Position numbers and translations under genes: made by a program
The notes under the pieces: model-generated
The model's database searches: none
The model's input: only the letters and a program-made list of their open reading frames with translations
What the model was told of the DNA's origin: nothing
Part shown: one piece after another, positions 8,056 to 17,048 of the stretch
Layout of the letters: the number at the start of each line of letters is the position of its first letter
Numbering within the stretch: position 1 is the stretch's first letter
Source: Myxococcales bacterium
GTDB lineage: Bacteria; Myxococcota_A; UBA9160; SMWR01
Direction: 5' to 3'
Assembly (NCBI GenBank): GCA_022561775.1
Contig: JADFQO010000020.1
Coordinates: 1-48,770, forward strand
Length of the DNA stretch: 48,770 nt

Positions 8056-8609
8056 CTCGCGACCTCCTCGGCACCCACGGCTCCTGCCGCTTCGCCCTCG
8101 GCCGTTACCGGCGCGCTGGTTTCAGCGTCTTCGGATGCTTTTTGCGGCTTGTCGTCGGCAGTCGCTTCCGGTTCGGCGGCCGCGAGTTTTTCCGCTTCCG
8201 CGGCTTCCAGCTGCTGTCGTGCGGCTTCTTCGGCCTCGCGGGCGGCTCGCTCGGCGGCCCTCTCGGCCCGAATCCGCTCTTCCTCGACGGCCTCGGCCTT
8301 TCGCGCCGCGACGTCTTCGACAGCATCGCTGACCTGCACGGTGAGGAAGCGGATGATGGAGTCTTCGAGTCCAAGCGCGCGCTCGAGGCCCTTGATGTTC
8401 GATCCGTCATCGAGGAATCGGAGCATCACGTAGCGCCCCTTCTGGAAATTCTGGATTTCGTAGGCGAGACGGCGCTTGCCGAGATCGTCGTAGAGCAGTC
8501 GGACTGCCCCGAAGCCCTCGAGGATGCCATCGAGACGCTCCTGCAGGGCGCCGATCCCCTCGTCGGAGATCTCCGGTTGGATAATCAGAGTGGTTTCGTA
8601 ATCCCGCAC
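8052..8609 (-). CDS. rpsF: 30S ribosomal protein bS6, with long charged C-terminal tail
   Basis: 185 residues. The first 95 or so are a normal bS6 ([37 protein letters not shown]). The remaining 90 are rich in Ala and Glu, first as a likely coiled helix with Arg ([20 protein letters not shown]), then as an acidic disordered tail. The start is GTG at 8609 after GAGGAGGAGCC. It is the first gene of the ribosomal cluster. In many bacteria the bS6-bS18 pair binds its own leader RNA; a candidate hairpin lies at 8668-8695. The usual ssb between rpsF and rpsR is missing here and lies at 47699. Confidence 0.96.
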   Translation of the reverse strand: MRDYETTLIIQPEISDEGIGALQERLDGILEGFGAVRLLYDDLGKRRLAYEIQNFQKGRYVMLRFLDDGSNIKGLERALGLEDSIIRFLTVQVSDAVEDVAARKAEAVEEERIRAERAAERAAREAEEAARQQLEAAEAEKLAAAEPEATADDKPQKASEDAETSAPVTAEGEAAGAVGAEEVAR

Positions 8610-8667
8610 GGCTCCTCCTCGTGGACAGGCCCGACTGCGAGGGTCGGATCCCGAGCTACCGATCTAC

Positions 8668-8695
8668 CGGTAAGGCGCCGGGTGCGCGCTTACCG
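8668..8695 (-). promoter_or_regulatory. Candidate rpsF leader hairpin
   Basis: On the minus strand CGGTAAG (8695-8689) pairs perfectly with CTTACCG (8674-8668). Inside, GCGC pairs with GCGC around a loop ACCCG, with one bulged C. It lies about 60 bases before the rpsF start. rpsF leaders often carry an RNA that binds the bS6-bS18 complex and represses the operon, with a conserved CCG. The loop here contains CCG, but the match to that motif is only suggestive. Confidence 0.35.
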
Positions 8696-8779
8696 CCGGA
8701 AGCTGAGGGTAGGGTCCAGTGGCGAGCCCGCAGATCGGTCCCGCCGGAGGCGGAGGGATACCACAGTCGCAGTCCTGTT

Positions 8780-8842
8780 GAAAGGGGATCCGAACGACGG
8801 GAAGGGAGTCCGAGCGGGTGTGAAGGGGGGTCCGAGCGTGGA
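8780..8842. repeat. Three imperfect 21-bp tandem repeats upstream of rpsF
   Basis: Units start at 8780, 8801 and 8822, each of the form GAAGGGRGTCCGAGCG with a variable end. Two helical turns per unit would place each copy on the same face of the DNA. The repeats lie between the pdxT stop (8862) and the rpsF leader. They could be protein-binding iterons or a simple-sequence expansion. Confidence 0.5.
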
Positions 8843-8861
8843 GCTGGTCGCTCCACAGGGG

Positions 8862-9470
8862 CTAGCTCTGTCGCTTCTGCGCGAGTTCCAACAGCGCCGC
8901 GTGAACCCGGCCGTCCGGAGTGAGTTCCGGGTGGAAGGTCGTCGCGAGCGCATTGCGCTGCCGGATGAAGACCGGCCAGCCGTCGACCCGAGCCAACACC
9001 TCCACATCCGGTCCCGGCCGCTTCAGTCGAGGAGCGCGGATGAAGATCGCGCGCAGCCCTTCCAACTCGCCTTGGGCGACGGTCGCGAAGGAGTCGACCT
9101 GCGTTCCGTAGGCGTTGCGGACGGCGATGATGTCGATGAGCCCGAGGCTTCGAACCGGGAAGTCCTCGACCTCCCGCGCCATCAAGATGGCGCCCGCGCA
9201 GGTCCCGAGCACGGGACCTCCCGATTGTGCGAAGGCCTCGATCGCTTCGTAGAGGCCGACACGCTCCAGTCCCTTGGAGATCGTGGTGGACTCGCCGCCC
9301 GGCAGGATCAGCGCGTCGAGGCCAGCGAGATCCCTTGCGTGACGGACCGGCGCCCACGCGGCGCCCGCTCGCGCGATTGCCGCCGCGTGGAGTTGGACCG
9401 CTCCTTGGATCGAAACGATCCCGACGCGGAGTTCGGCGGCGAACGGATGCTGTGGATTCGCTGCTACCAC
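8862..9470 (-). CDS. pdxT: Pyridoxal 5'-phosphate synthase, glutaminase subunit
   Basis: About 202 residues. PdxT splits glutamine and passes ammonia to PdxS for PLP synthesis. The class I glutaminase features are present: LPGGESTT (oxyanion strand), the Cys nucleophile in [11 protein letters not shown], and the His-Glu pair in TTFHPELT. The start is GTG at 9470, overlapping the pdxS stop by 7 bases, which suits a two-subunit enzyme. The upstream part of the open frame is arginine-rich shadow of pdxS. It is the deoxyxylulose-independent route to vitamin B6. Confidence 0.95.
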   Translation of the reverse strand: MVAANPQHPFAAELRVGIVSIQGAVQLHAAAIARAGAAWAPVRHARDLAGLDALILPGGESTTISKGLERVGLYEAIEAFAQSGGPVLGTCAGAILMAREVEDFPVRSLGLIDIIAVRNAYGTQVDSFATVAQGELEGLRAIFIRAPRLKRPGPDVEVLARVDGWPVFIRQRNALATTFHPELTPDGRVHAALLELAQKRQS

Positions 9471-10396
9471 CCGCGATTGGCCATGCGTTGCTTCTCGTCG
9501 AGGGTTTCCATCTCGATCCCCTCCATTGGCTTGCCGAGCCCACGGCACGCCGCGACGAGTTCGTCGGGCTCGTTCCAATGCGTGGTGGCCCGCACGATCG
9601 CCCGACCCAGCACCGCCGGATTTCCGCTCTTGAAGATGCCCGAGCCGACGAAAACCGCCTCCGCGCCGAGCGCCCGGCAGAGCGCGGCGTCGGAGGGCGT
9701 CGCGATTCCGCCAGCCGCGAAGTTCGGAACCGGCAGACGTCCGGTCTCTGCCACGCGCCGCACGAGGTCCAACGGCGCCCGAAGCTCCTTGGCGCGCGCC
9801 GGCACTTCCTCCGGCGCAAGCGCTGCGAGGGAGCGGATCTGGCCGAAAACCGCGCGCAGGTGTCGGACCGCTTCGACGATGTTCCCGCTGCCCGCCTCAC
9901 CCTTGGTTCGGATCATCGCCGCGCCTTCGGAGATGCGGCGCAGCGCTTCGCCGAGGTCGCGTGCCCCGCAGACGAAGGGGGATCGGAAGGTCGTTTTGTC
10001 GACGTGGTGCTCCTCGTCGGCGGGAGTCAACACCTCACTCTCGTCAATGAAGTCGACACCGAGCGCATCGAGTACCTGCGCTTCGAGGTAATGGCCGATC
10101 CGCACCTTGGCCATCACGGGAATCGAAACCGTGCGCTGAATGGCTTCGACGATTTCCACCTGGCACATGCGCGCAACGCCACCGTCCCGTCGGATGTCCG
10201 ACGGCACCCGCTCCAGGGCCATCACCGCGCACGCGCCGCTGTCTTCGGCGATCTTCGCCTGGTCGGGGTTGACGACGTCCATGATCACGCCACCCTTGAG
10301 CATCTCGGCGAGTCCGACCTTGAGTTCGAAGCTTTGGGCGGTCGCGTTTTCCGGGCCGCCGTTTCTCTTGCTTCCGTTTCCCGCTTGATCTGACAT
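9464..10396 (-). CDS. pdxS: Pyridoxal 5'-phosphate synthase, synthase subunit
   Basis: 310 residues, (beta/alpha)8 barrel. PdxS makes PLP from ribose 5-phosphate, glyceraldehyde 3-phosphate and ammonia. The sequence is strongly conserved: [39 protein letters not shown] with the first catalytic Lys, the second Lys in [12 protein letters not shown], and [10 protein letters not shown]. The first 20 residues are variable. It lies 57 bases behind the regulator gene and is coupled to pdxT. Confidence 0.98.
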   Translation of the reverse strand: MSDQAGNGSKRNGGPENATAQSFELKVGLAEMLKGGVIMDVVNPDQAKIAEDSGACAVMALERVPSDIRRDGGVARMCQVEIVEAIQRTVSIPVMAKVRIGHYLEAQVLDALGVDFIDESEVLTPADEEHHVDKTTFRSPFVCGARDLGEALRRISEGAAMIRTKGEAGSGNIVEAVRHLRAVFGQIRSLAALAPEEVPARAKELRAPLDLVRRVAETGRLPVPNFAAGGIATPSDAALCRALGAEAVFVGSGIFKSGNPAVLGRAIVRATTHWNEPDELVAACRGLGKPMEGIEMETLDEKQRMANRGW

Positions 10397-10453
10397 GGTT
10401 CCTCCCGATTCCCACCATCGCCACCCGTGCAGCGAATCGGCGCGAATCTGTAT

Positions 10454-11944
10454 TCAAATGTGCACGCGGTCGATCCGCGGTTCTCCCTCGAGCTGCTCGG
10501 TAACCACTCGCGCGAGCGCCGAGACACCGGCTCGCAGGGCCTCGGGTTCGACCATCGCAAAAGCCAGGCGCAGGCAGTTCGAGGAGCGGCCGTCGTGATA
10601 GAACTGAGATCCCGGTGCGAAGAAAACACCCGCGACGGCGGCGTCCGACAGAAGGTCGCGGGTCTCCACTCCCTTGGGAAGCTCGACCCACAGCTGGAGT
10701 CCACCGTCGGGTCGCGTCCAGCGCGTGCCGTGCGGCATCTCCGCAGCGAGCGCGTCGAGGAGCGCAGCGCAACGCTCACGCAGCACCCGGCGCACTCGCC
10801 CGAGATGCCGATCGTAGGCTCCGCTAGCGGCGAATTCGGCCAGCGCAGCCTGAAGGGGGAGAGCGTCGGAGAGGTCTGTCGCCTGCTTCAGTGCGAGCAA
10901 AGCTTCGATCAACCGGCCGCGTGCGGTGATCGCGCCGACCCGAGCGCCCGGAAAGAGTGACTTCGAAAACGAGAAGAGGTGCAGAACGACTCCCGTGCGA
11001 TCGAGCGCGGCCAGGGACGGGATCGCTCGTCCCGAGAAGCGCAAATCGGTTTCGTAACCGTCCTCGATGACGGGTTTGCGATGACGCGTTGCGATCTCCA
11101 GCAACCGATGGCGGTGATCCACTGAGGTCGTGGTGCCGAGCGGGTTGTGAAAGGTCGGAATCGTGTAGAGCACCTTGACTTCGGGTTGCGCGAGAATCCG
11201 GTCCAGCGCCACGAGATCGAGACCTGCCTCGCGCATTGGAACCGGCGTGATCTTGAGCCCCAGACCGTGAACCGCTGCGAGCACGTTGTTGTAGGTCGGC
11301 TCTTCGAGTGCGACGATGTCGCCTGCTTGCGCGAAGAGCCGCAGCCCGAGAGAAATTCCCTGACTCGCTCCGTGACAGAGCACGATGCCGTTTGCGTCGA
11401 CGTCGATTCCGTTTTTTTGGAATCGCCCGGCCAATGTTTCGCGCAGGCCGAGATGGCCCTGCGGGCCGCCGTAGAGCAGCAGTTCTGGCCCGGATCGTTG
11501 CAGCACGCGATTCAAGACCCGGCGAAATTCATCGGCGGGATAGAGGGATGCGTCGGGGACGAGAGAGTGCATCGGCACGGCATTGGTCGCACTCCCAAAT
11601 CGCGGTCGCGCGCGCTCGAAGTCGATCAGACGCTCCGTCAAGGGAGATAGCGCGGGGTGAAAATCTTCGGCGCTCGGCGCGCCGCTCGAGCGCGCGGGCG
11701 CGACGAACGTACCGCGGCCTACCGTCGAGACCGCGATCCCCGCGTTGACGAGGTGCTCGTAGGCGAGCGCGACGGTGTCGCGGTTGACGTCGAGTTCCCT
11801 CGCCAGATCGCGAATGGTCGGCAGTCGATCGCCCGCTTCGAGTCGACCGTCTGTGACCTCGAGTCGGATGTGATCGGAAATCTGGCGGTAGACGGCCCGC
11901 CCTTCCCGGCTGCGGCCGCCGCCCCGTTCCAACGCGATGTTCAT
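10454..11944 (-). CDS. pdxR: MocR-type regulator (GntR helix-turn-helix fused to aminotransferase), likely PdxR
   Basis: 496 residues in two parts. Residues 15-85 form a GntR-type winged helix (VYRQISDHIRLEVTDG, GDRLPTIRDLARELDVNRDTV). From about 110 on lies a type I aminotransferase domain, with the PLP lysine expected in FSFSKSLFPGARVG. MocR proteins sense PLP or an amine through this domain and no longer transaminate. The gene lies directly upstream of pdxST on the same strand, so PdxR, the PLP-responsive controller of pdxST, is the natural call. Actinobacterial and Firmicute pdxR is usually divergent from pdxST; here all three seem co-transcribed. Operator-like repeats precede it. Confidence 0.87.
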   Translation of the reverse strand: MNIALERGGGRSREGRAVYRQISDHIRLEVTDGRLEAGDRLPTIRDLARELDVNRDTVALAYEHLVNAGIAVSTVGRGTFVAPARSSGAPSAEDFHPALSPLTERLIDFERARPRFGSATNAVPMHSLVPDASLYPADEFRRVLNRVLQRSGPELLLYGGPQGHLGLRETLAGRFQKNGIDVDANGIVLCHGASQGISLGLRLFAQAGDIVALEEPTYNNVLAAVHGLGLKITPVPMREAGLDLVALDRILAQPEVKVLYTIPTFHNPLGTTTSVDHRHRLLEIATRHRKPVIEDGYETDLRFSGRAIPSLAALDRTGVVLHLFSFSKSLFPGARVGAITARGRLIEALLALKQATDLSDALPLQAALAEFAASGAYDRHLGRVRRVLRERCAALLDALAAEMPHGTRWTRPDGGLQLWVELPKGVETRDLLSDAAVAGVFFAPGSQFYHDGRSSNCLRLAFAMVEPEALRAGVSALARVVTEQLEGEPRIDRVHI

Positions 11945-11963
11945 GGACGGGAGTCTATGCTCC

Positions 11964-12019
11964 GGTCAATCGGGGGTCAATGAGGTATTGGCCCAATAGT
12001 TTTCGAATGAAAATGTCAA
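11964..12019 (-). promoter_or_regulatory. Candidate pdxR promoter and MocR-type operator
   Basis: Two direct GGTCAAT repeats (11964-11970 and 11975-11981) are spaced 11 bases apart, one helical turn. An inverted ATTGGCC (11987-11993) follows inside the palindrome TATTGG-C-CCAATA (11986-11998). Two direct plus one inverted site is the layout described for many MocR regulators. On the minus strand a perfect TTGACA lies at 12019-12014, with a TATTGG 15 bases on, overlapping the palindrome. Autoregulation is inferred. Confidence 0.45.
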
Positions 12020-12056
12020 ATTAATTGGTACAAATACCGGCCAATCTCGCCATCGC

Positions 12057-13340
12057 TCAGGAGGTCGAGGGCGTCGCTACCTCGCCTGCAGCCTCCTCTT
12101 CGGCTTCGCTGCGGGTCATTCCGAGGATGCGTCCGAGCAGGATTGCGGCGAGCCCCACGAAGCCCGAAAAGAGCGCGCCCATTTTCGCCTGTCCGAGCAG
12201 GATCGGGTCGGTGAAGGCTGCAGCGGCCACGAAGAGGGCGACGGTCAGCCCGAGAGCCGCCACGAATCCGGCCATCACCAGTTCGCGAAAGCCCATGCGG
12301 GCGGGCAGCGGAAAGCCCATCTTCGTGCCGAGCAGGCTCAGCAGCGTGACGCCCACCGTCTTGCCGATCACCAGGGATCCGAGAATCAACCAGGTCATGG
12401 TTCCGATCGATGTGAAGACGACGCCTGCGTTGTTGAAGGCGAAGAAGAATAGACCCAGGTCTACGAAGAGTTTCAACTGGTGTTCGAATCGGTACAGCGG
12501 GGAGTGCTCCATGTGGAGATCGCGGGCGAGTGCTTCGCCCATGCGGTCGATCTCATCCTCGTCGGCAAACAGGCCGGTATCGCGGCGCGGTCCGGGAAGA
12601 AACGGAACGATGAACACGAGCGCGAGCGCGGGATGGAGGTGCGCGAGAGACAGTCCGAGCCAGGAGAGCGGACCACCGACTGCGATGGTTGGGATCCACG
12701 ACTTGAGTCCCGCTCTACGCATCCCATAGGCGATCGCCATGCCGAGCAGGATGAGGAGCAGGAACCCGGGACGGACGGGAAGATGCGGATCGCCGTAGAA
12801 GATCGCGATGATCGCGAGGCCGATCGCGTCGTCGGCCACGGCGAGCAGCAGCAGGAAGTTGATCGCGGGATGTCCTTTGCCGAAGACGGTTCGGGCGACG
12901 AGCCACGCGAGCGCGATGTCCGTCGCGGTCGGGATGCCCCATCCGCGCCGCAATGTCTCGAGATCGTCTGTCGGTCCATAGAGGAACGACATGCCGACGA
13001 AGAAGACCAGCACCGGGCCGATGACTCCCCCCATCGTCGCCAACAACGGGTTGATGGATTTCGTGATCGGATTGAGGTTGCCGCCTGGCAGGCAGGATTC
13101 GGTGATTTCCTTGGCGGCGATCCCGAAGAAGAACACCATGAAGACGTCGTTGACGAGCCAATGGTGGGTGACCAGGTGGCCGAAGACCTTGAGGCCGGCG
13201 ATGGGCGTCCAATGGATCACGTGCTCGTAGGATTCGTGATCCAGGTTGGCCCAGATCATTGCCACTACCACACCGGATAACAGCGGCAGTGAGAATTCCT
13301 GAAGGATGTTGACGAAGCCCCACTTTTTCGATTCGCTCAC
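12057..13340 (-). CDS. nhaA: Na+/H+ antiporter NhaA
   Basis: 427 residues, about 11-12 membrane segments. NhaA exports Na+ or Li+ in exchange for 2 H+ across the inner membrane, for pH and salt balance. The transport-site pair is Asp170-Asp171 in LLAVADDAIGLAII. GIPTATDIALA (136-145) includes Asp141, the unwound-helix motif. A loop of about 35 acidic residues in mid-protein and a charged C-terminal tail are usual. It stands alone between pdxR and pth; no NhaR-type regulator is adjacent. Confidence 0.95.
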   Translation of the reverse strand: MSESKKWGFVNILQEFSLPLLSGVVVAMIWANLDHESYEHVIHWTPIAGLKVFGHLVTHHWLVNDVFMVFFFGIAAKEITESCLPGGNLNPITKSINPLLATMGGVIGPVLVFFVGMSFLYGPTDDLETLRRGWGIPTATDIALAWLVARTVFGKGHPAINFLLLLAVADDAIGLAIIAIFYGDPHLPVRPGFLLLILLGMAIAYGMRRAGLKSWIPTIAVGGPLSWLGLSLAHLHPALALVFIVPFLPGPRRDTGLFADEDEIDRMGEALARDLHMEHSPLYRFEHQLKLFVDLGLFFFAFNNAGVVFTSIGTMTWLILGSLVIGKTVGVTLLSLLGTKMGFPLPARMGFRELVMAGFVAALGLTVALFVAAAAFTDPILLGQAKMGALFSGFVGLAAILLGRILGMTRSEAEEEAAGEVATPSTS

Positions 13341-13477
13341 GATCCGCTCACCCGTTCGTCTGGATTGAATTCACTCACTCGAATTTGTGGCTCGTTCGGC
13401 CTCGAGGTTCGTTGGCTGTCTCCGGAGGCCGTCCGCGCGTGGCTAGGCTGGTTGCCGGCCCGGACGCGAGGCGATCG

Positions 13478-14092
13478 CTATTCCCCCGCGTCGGAGCCGC
13501 GATTGTAGCGGTTCATCGAGGGAACGACGCCATCGATCAAGATCGCTGCGACGGCCTCTGCAGCCAGTGGGATGCGCTCCTGAAGCGCGACATCTTCCGC
13601 TTCGGAGAACGACTCGAGCACCCAATCCACGGCGCTGATTTCGACTTCGGGCCGTCCGATCCCGAAGCGCAGACGGGGGAATTCGCTGGTGCCGATCCGT
13701 TCGGCGATGTCTTCGAGTCCCCGGTGGCCCGCGGAGCCTCCTTGCGGTCGGATCCGAAGGCGCCCGAAGGGCAGGTCGAGATCGTCGACGACGACCAGCA
13801 GGTCCTCGTGTACTGCTTCCACCGGAAGGCCGCGCAGGGCCTCGGCGACCGCCTCACCCGAGCGATTCATGCTGGTTTCGGGGACGAGCAGCCCGACGTC
13901 CAGATCCGGTTGCTCGGGCGATTCGCCAGCGCCCCGCGGAAGCCGTCCCCGGCCGAAGCGGCTGTTGAATCGGCGGTCGGTCATGAGGATGCCGCGCTCG
14001 AGGGCGAATCGATCGACGATCCGAGCGCCGACGTTGTGGCGCGTCGCCGCGTACCGCGCCCCCGGATTTCCAAGCCCGACGACGATCTTCAT
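13478..14092 (-). CDS. pth: Peptidyl-tRNA hydrolase
   Basis: 204 residues. Pth frees tRNA from peptidyl-tRNA dropped by stalled ribosomes. Conserved sites are GLGNPG.RYAATRHNVG with catalytic His19, the Asn in TSMNRSG (Asn76), DDLDLPFG with Asp103/104, and GGSAGHRGL. The ATG at 14092 is preferred; the open frame upstream is a shadow of rplY. It follows rplY by 14 bases, a very common pair (prs-rplY-pth). Confidence 0.96.
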   Translation of the reverse strand: MKIVVGLGNPGARYAATRHNVGARIVDRFALERGILMTDRRFNSRFGRGRLPRGAGESPEQPDLDVGLLVPETSMNRSGEAVAEALRGLPVEAVHEDLLVVVDDLDLPFGRLRIRPQGGSAGHRGLEDIAERIGTSEFPRLRFGIGRPEVEISAVDWVLESFSEAEDVALQERIPLAAEAVAAILIDGVVPSMNRYNRGSDAGE

Positions 14093-14106
14093 TGCAGACC
14101 GCCGCG

Positions 14107-14787
14107 TCAGTCGTCGCTCTTCTGCTCCGCGCCTTCCTCCGGCGCAGCCTCGGCTTCGGCCCCCGGGACGGCTTCGCCCTCCTCTTCGACTTCGGCCGGC
14201 GCCTCTTCTTCGACGACCGCCGGAGCCACCACCGACACGATCGAGACGTCGGGGTCGTTGAGGACCTCGATGCCTTCCGGAATTGCGAGATCGCGAACGT
14301 GAATCGACTGGCCGATCTCGAGTTCGCTCACGTCCACCGCGAATCCCTCGGGAATCGCGTTCGGCATGCATTCGACATCCAACTCTCGGGTTGCGTGATC
14401 GAGGATGCCGCCACCCATCGATACGCCGATGGCCGTGCTCTTGAGGTGGATGGGAACCGAAACGTGGATCTTCTGCTGCAAGTCTACGGCGTAGAGATCC
14501 GCGTGAAGATAGGCGCCGGAGATCGGATCGCGCTGGAGTTCCTTGATGAGTACCTGTCGGCCGTCGAAATCGCCGCCGCCCGCCACCTTCAGATCGATCA
14601 ATGTATTGATCCCCGAGCTCGCCGTTCGGAGCAAGAGTTCGAGTTCGCGCGGATCGAGGCTGACCGGGACCGGTTCCGCATTGCGCCGGTAGCAGACCCC
14701 CGGGATCCGGCCCGCCGCGCGCAGCTTGCGGGCCACGCCCTTGCCCCGCCCTTCTCGTAACTCTACGCCCAGTGCGAATTCACCCAC
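14107..14787 (-). CDS. rplY: 50S ribosomal protein bL25 (CTC form)
   Basis: 226 residues: an N-terminal 5S-rRNA-binding domain (GVARKLRAAGRIPGVCYRR, FDGRQVLIKELQRDPISGAYLHADLYAVD), then the second beta domain of the general-stress CTC form (VPIHLKSTAIGVSMGG). An acidic tail of some 40 residues, rich in Glu and Ala, follows. The start is GTG at 14787 after GAGGAGA. It sits between prs and pth, 21 bases after prs. Confidence 0.95.
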   Translation of the reverse strand: MGEFALGVELREGRGKGVARKLRAAGRIPGVCYRRNAEPVPVSLDPRELELLLRTASSGINTLIDLKVAGGGDFDGRQVLIKELQRDPISGAYLHADLYAVDLQQKIHVSVPIHLKSTAIGVSMGGGILDHATRELDVECMPNAIPEGFAVDVSELEIGQSIHVRDLAIPEGIEVLNDPDVSIVSVVAPAVVEEEAPAEVEEEGEAVPGAEAEAAPEEGAEQKSDD

Positions 14788-14808
14788 GGGATTCTCCTCA
14801 AGAAGTCT

Positions 14809-15747
14809 TCAAACGAAGAGTGAACTAACACTCTCTTCGTTGTTGATTCGGCGGATCGCTTCTCCGAGCAGGGGAGCGATCGTCACGACGTGCAGTTTGG
14901 AGCAATCGCGCGCATCGGGCCGCAGCGGAATCGTGTCGGTGACGATGAGTTCTTTCAGCGGGCTTTCGGCGATTCGTTTGACGGCGGGCCCCGACAGAAC
15001 AGGATGGGTGATGACCGCGTAGACGGCCTTGGCACCCTCTCGGTCCAGCGCTCGCGCAGACTCTGCGAGTGTTCCCGCCGTATCCACCATGTCGTCGACG
15101 ATCACGCAGGTCTGTCCCTTTACGTCTCCGACGATGTTCATCACTTCCGAGACGTTGGAGGATTCGCGACGTTTGTCGATGATCGCGAGGTTTGCGTCGA
15201 GTCGCTTCGCGTAGGCGCGCGAACGCTCGACGCCCCCGGCATCCGGTGAGATGATCGTAAGGGGTCCTTCGTAGCGCGTTCGGATCTCTTCCAACATCAC
15301 GGGCGTTGCAAAGATGTTGTCGACAGGGATGTTGAAGAATCCCTGAATCTGTCCCGCGTGCAGATCGATGCAGAGCACGCGATCCGTTCCCGGTGCGCTG
15401 ATCAGGTCTGCTACTAGCTTGGCGGAGATCGGAACGCGCGGTCGGACCTTACGATCCTGTCGCGCGTAACCGTAATAGGGGATCACCGCGGTGATGCGCT
15501 TGGCGGAGGAGCGCCTCAGCGCATCGATCATGATCAGCAGTTCCATCAGGTGACTGTTTGCGGGCGACGACGTCGATTGGATCACGAAGCAGTCCATGCC
15601 GCGGACGTTCTCGTGGATCTCGACGTTGACTTCACCGTCACTGAAGGTGCCCACGTCGGCCTTGCCGAGCCGCGTGTCGAGATGGCGAGCCATGGACTCG
15701 GCGAGTGTGGGGTTCGAGTTGCCCGTAAAGATCCTGGCGCGCTGCAT
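14809..15747 (-). CDS. prs: Ribose-phosphate pyrophosphokinase (PRPP synthase)
   Basis: 312 residues, class I. It makes PRPP from ribose 5-phosphate and ATP for nucleotides, histidine and tryptophan. The flexible loop and catalytic residues are in [14 protein letters not shown] (91-104); His130 is in CIDLHAGQ; and the PRPP loop is [12 protein letters not shown] (215-226). Start ATG at 15747. It lies 51 bases after ispE, the common ispE-prs-rplY-pth order. No tRNA is seen in the ispE-prs gap, where some bacteria have one. Confidence 0.97.
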   Translation of the reverse strand: MQRARIFTGNSNPTLAESMARHLDTRLGKADVGTFSDGEVNVEIHENVRGMDCFVIQSTSSPANSHLMELLIMIDALRRSSAKRITAVIPYYGYARQDRKVRPRVPISAKLVADLISAPGTDRVLCIDLHAGQIQGFFNIPVDNIFATPVMLEEIRTRYEGPLTIISPDAGGVERSRAYAKRLDANLAIIDKRRESSNVSEVMNIVGDVKGQTCVIVDDMVDTAGTLAESARALDREGAKAVYAVITHPVLSGPAVKRIAESPLKELIVTDTIPLRPDARDCSKLHVVTIAPLLGEAIRRINNEESVSSLFV

Positions 15748-15798
15748 GATCTGGGTACTCCGGGGCCGACTCGAGGCCGCGATCGGGAAGCCGTCAGC

Positions 15799-16722
15799 CT
15801 ATCGAGATTCCTGTGTTGCGGCGACCCGAGCCCAGACGGGCGCCTCGAAGGCCGCCTCTTCGAACGCGCGCTCCGCAGCTTTCGCGGACTCGAAGAGGCC
15901 GAATACCGTGGCCCCACTGCCCGACATGCCGACCGCCTGCGCGCCCGCGGCTCGGATCCGCCTCTGTAGCCGCGCGATCGGCGGGCACAGTCGGACCGCG
16001 ATCGGTTCGAGGTCGTTTTCCAGGCTGAGCCCGGCCGCTCCCGTGAACGTCCATCCGGGATCCGTCGCCCCGGAAAGAGGCGGGATCCTACGATCGGGGG
16101 CGGATTTCGTCAACGCGGGCTGGATCGCCGCGAAGCCTTGAAAGACGTCGGCGGTCGCGAGCGCGACGCCCGGGTTGGCGAGCAGGACGGGTAGCGAGGG
16201 CAGGCCGTCCACGGCTTCGAGTCGCTCGCCGATGCCGGTGACCATCGCGGGCCGGGGGTCGAGAAAGAACGGCACATCCGCCCCGAGCTCGAGGGCGAGC
16301 TCGGCGAGTCGCGGTCCGTCCAGTGCGCCCGGGAAGAGATCGCAGAGGGCTCGCAATACGGCGCCCGCGTCGCTGGAGCCTCCCCCCAATCCCGCGCCTG
16401 CCGGCAGGCGTTTTTCGATCCGCAGTTCGATCCGGCAGTTCAGGTCCGCGGCCTCTGCGAAGGCCTTCGCCGCCCGGTAGGCGAGATTGGTGGCGTCGGC
16501 GGGAACCGCCCCGCTCGCTCCCTCGAGCTTGATTGCCAGCTCGAGGACTGTGGACTTGGAAACCGCAACCTCGACTTCGTCGCCGAAATCGAGTGGTGCG
16601 AACAGGCTCACGAGTTCGTGGTACCCGTCTGCGCGTCTGCCGACGACGCGCAGACCGAGATTGATCTTGCCTGGTGCGTGGCAGCGCAGGCTTCGGCTCG
16701 CGGGTCCGGGCCGCGTGCTCAC
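15799..16722 (-). CDS. ispE: 4-diphosphocytidyl-2-C-methyl-D-erythritol kinase
   Basis: 307 residues, GHMP kinase. IspE phosphorylates CDP-methylerythritol in the MEP isoprenoid pathway; IspG at 21261-23279 acts later in the same pathway. Lys19 in APGKINLGL and the ATP loop PAGAGLGGGSSDAGA (107-121), with Asp118, are present, as is the C-terminal GMSGSGATVFGLF. The GTG start overlaps the stop of the DUF1844 gene by 4 bases. Confidence 0.96.
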   Translation of the reverse strand: MSTRPGPASRSLRCHAPGKINLGLRVVGRRADGYHELVSLFAPLDFGDEVEVAVSKSTVLELAIKLEGASGAVPADATNLAYRAAKAFAEAADLNCRIELRIEKRLPAGAGLGGGSSDAGAVLRALCDLFPGALDGPRLAELALELGADVPFFLDPRPAMVTGIGERLEAVDGLPSLPVLLANPGVALATADVFQGFAAIQPALTKSAPDRRIPPLSGATDPGWTFTGAAGLSLENDLEPIAVRLCPPIARLQRRIRAAGAQAVGMSGSGATVFGLFESAKAAERAFEEAAFEAPVWARVAATQESR

Positions 16723-17048
16723 TTGCTGGCCTCGACGAACCTCATGTGCAGCTCGTAGAGAATGCTCTCCAAGAGCTTGGATTCGGTGTCTGTGAGATTG
16801 CCGCGGGTCTTCTCGGTGAGCATTTCGAGCGTGTCGATGGTCTGGCGGGCGATCGCAAGATTGGGCTCATCGTGCCCCTCCGCTCCGCTTTCGGAGTCTC
16901 CGATCTCGCCGAGTTGATAGAGCGCGGTGGTTCCGAGGGAGAGTACGAACGTCGAGAAGTCGATGGCGGGTCCTGCAGCGCTCTCCGTCCGCTCTTCGGG
17001 ATCGTTCATCGTAAAGCCTGGTCCGCGTTTGCTCTCTTCGGTCGCCAT
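16719..17048 (-). CDS. DUF1844 domain protein
   Basis: 109 residues. After a charged N-terminus, the segment IDFSTFVLSLGTTALYQLGEI and the C-terminal helices (NLAIARQTIDTLEMLTEKTRGNLT, then LLESILYELHMRFVE) match DUF1844, a small, probably helical, cytoplasmic family. Its function is unknown. It is coupled on both sides: it overlaps the upstream phosphatidyltransferase stop by 1 base and the ispE start by 4 bases. In many deltaproteobacteria and related groups it sits beside ispE, so a link to isoprenoid or envelope lipid synthesis is possible but unproven. Confidence 0.85.
   Translation of the reverse strand: MATEESKRGPGFTMNDPEERTESAAGPAIDFSTFVLSLGTTALYQLGEIGDSESGAEGHDEPNLAIARQTIDTLEMLTEKTRGNLTDTESKLLESILYELHMRFVEASK

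Noticed and set aside
8046..10091. Plus-strand open frame of 681 codons
   Set aside because: It lies opposite rpsF, pdxT and pdxS. High GC keeps the antisense frames open; the product has no domain and is Arg/Ser-rich.
14107..14371. Upstream extension of pth into rplY (frame open to 14371)
   Set aside because: The extra 93 residues are an Arg/Gly-rich shadow of the rplY acidic tail; the pth family start is at 14092.
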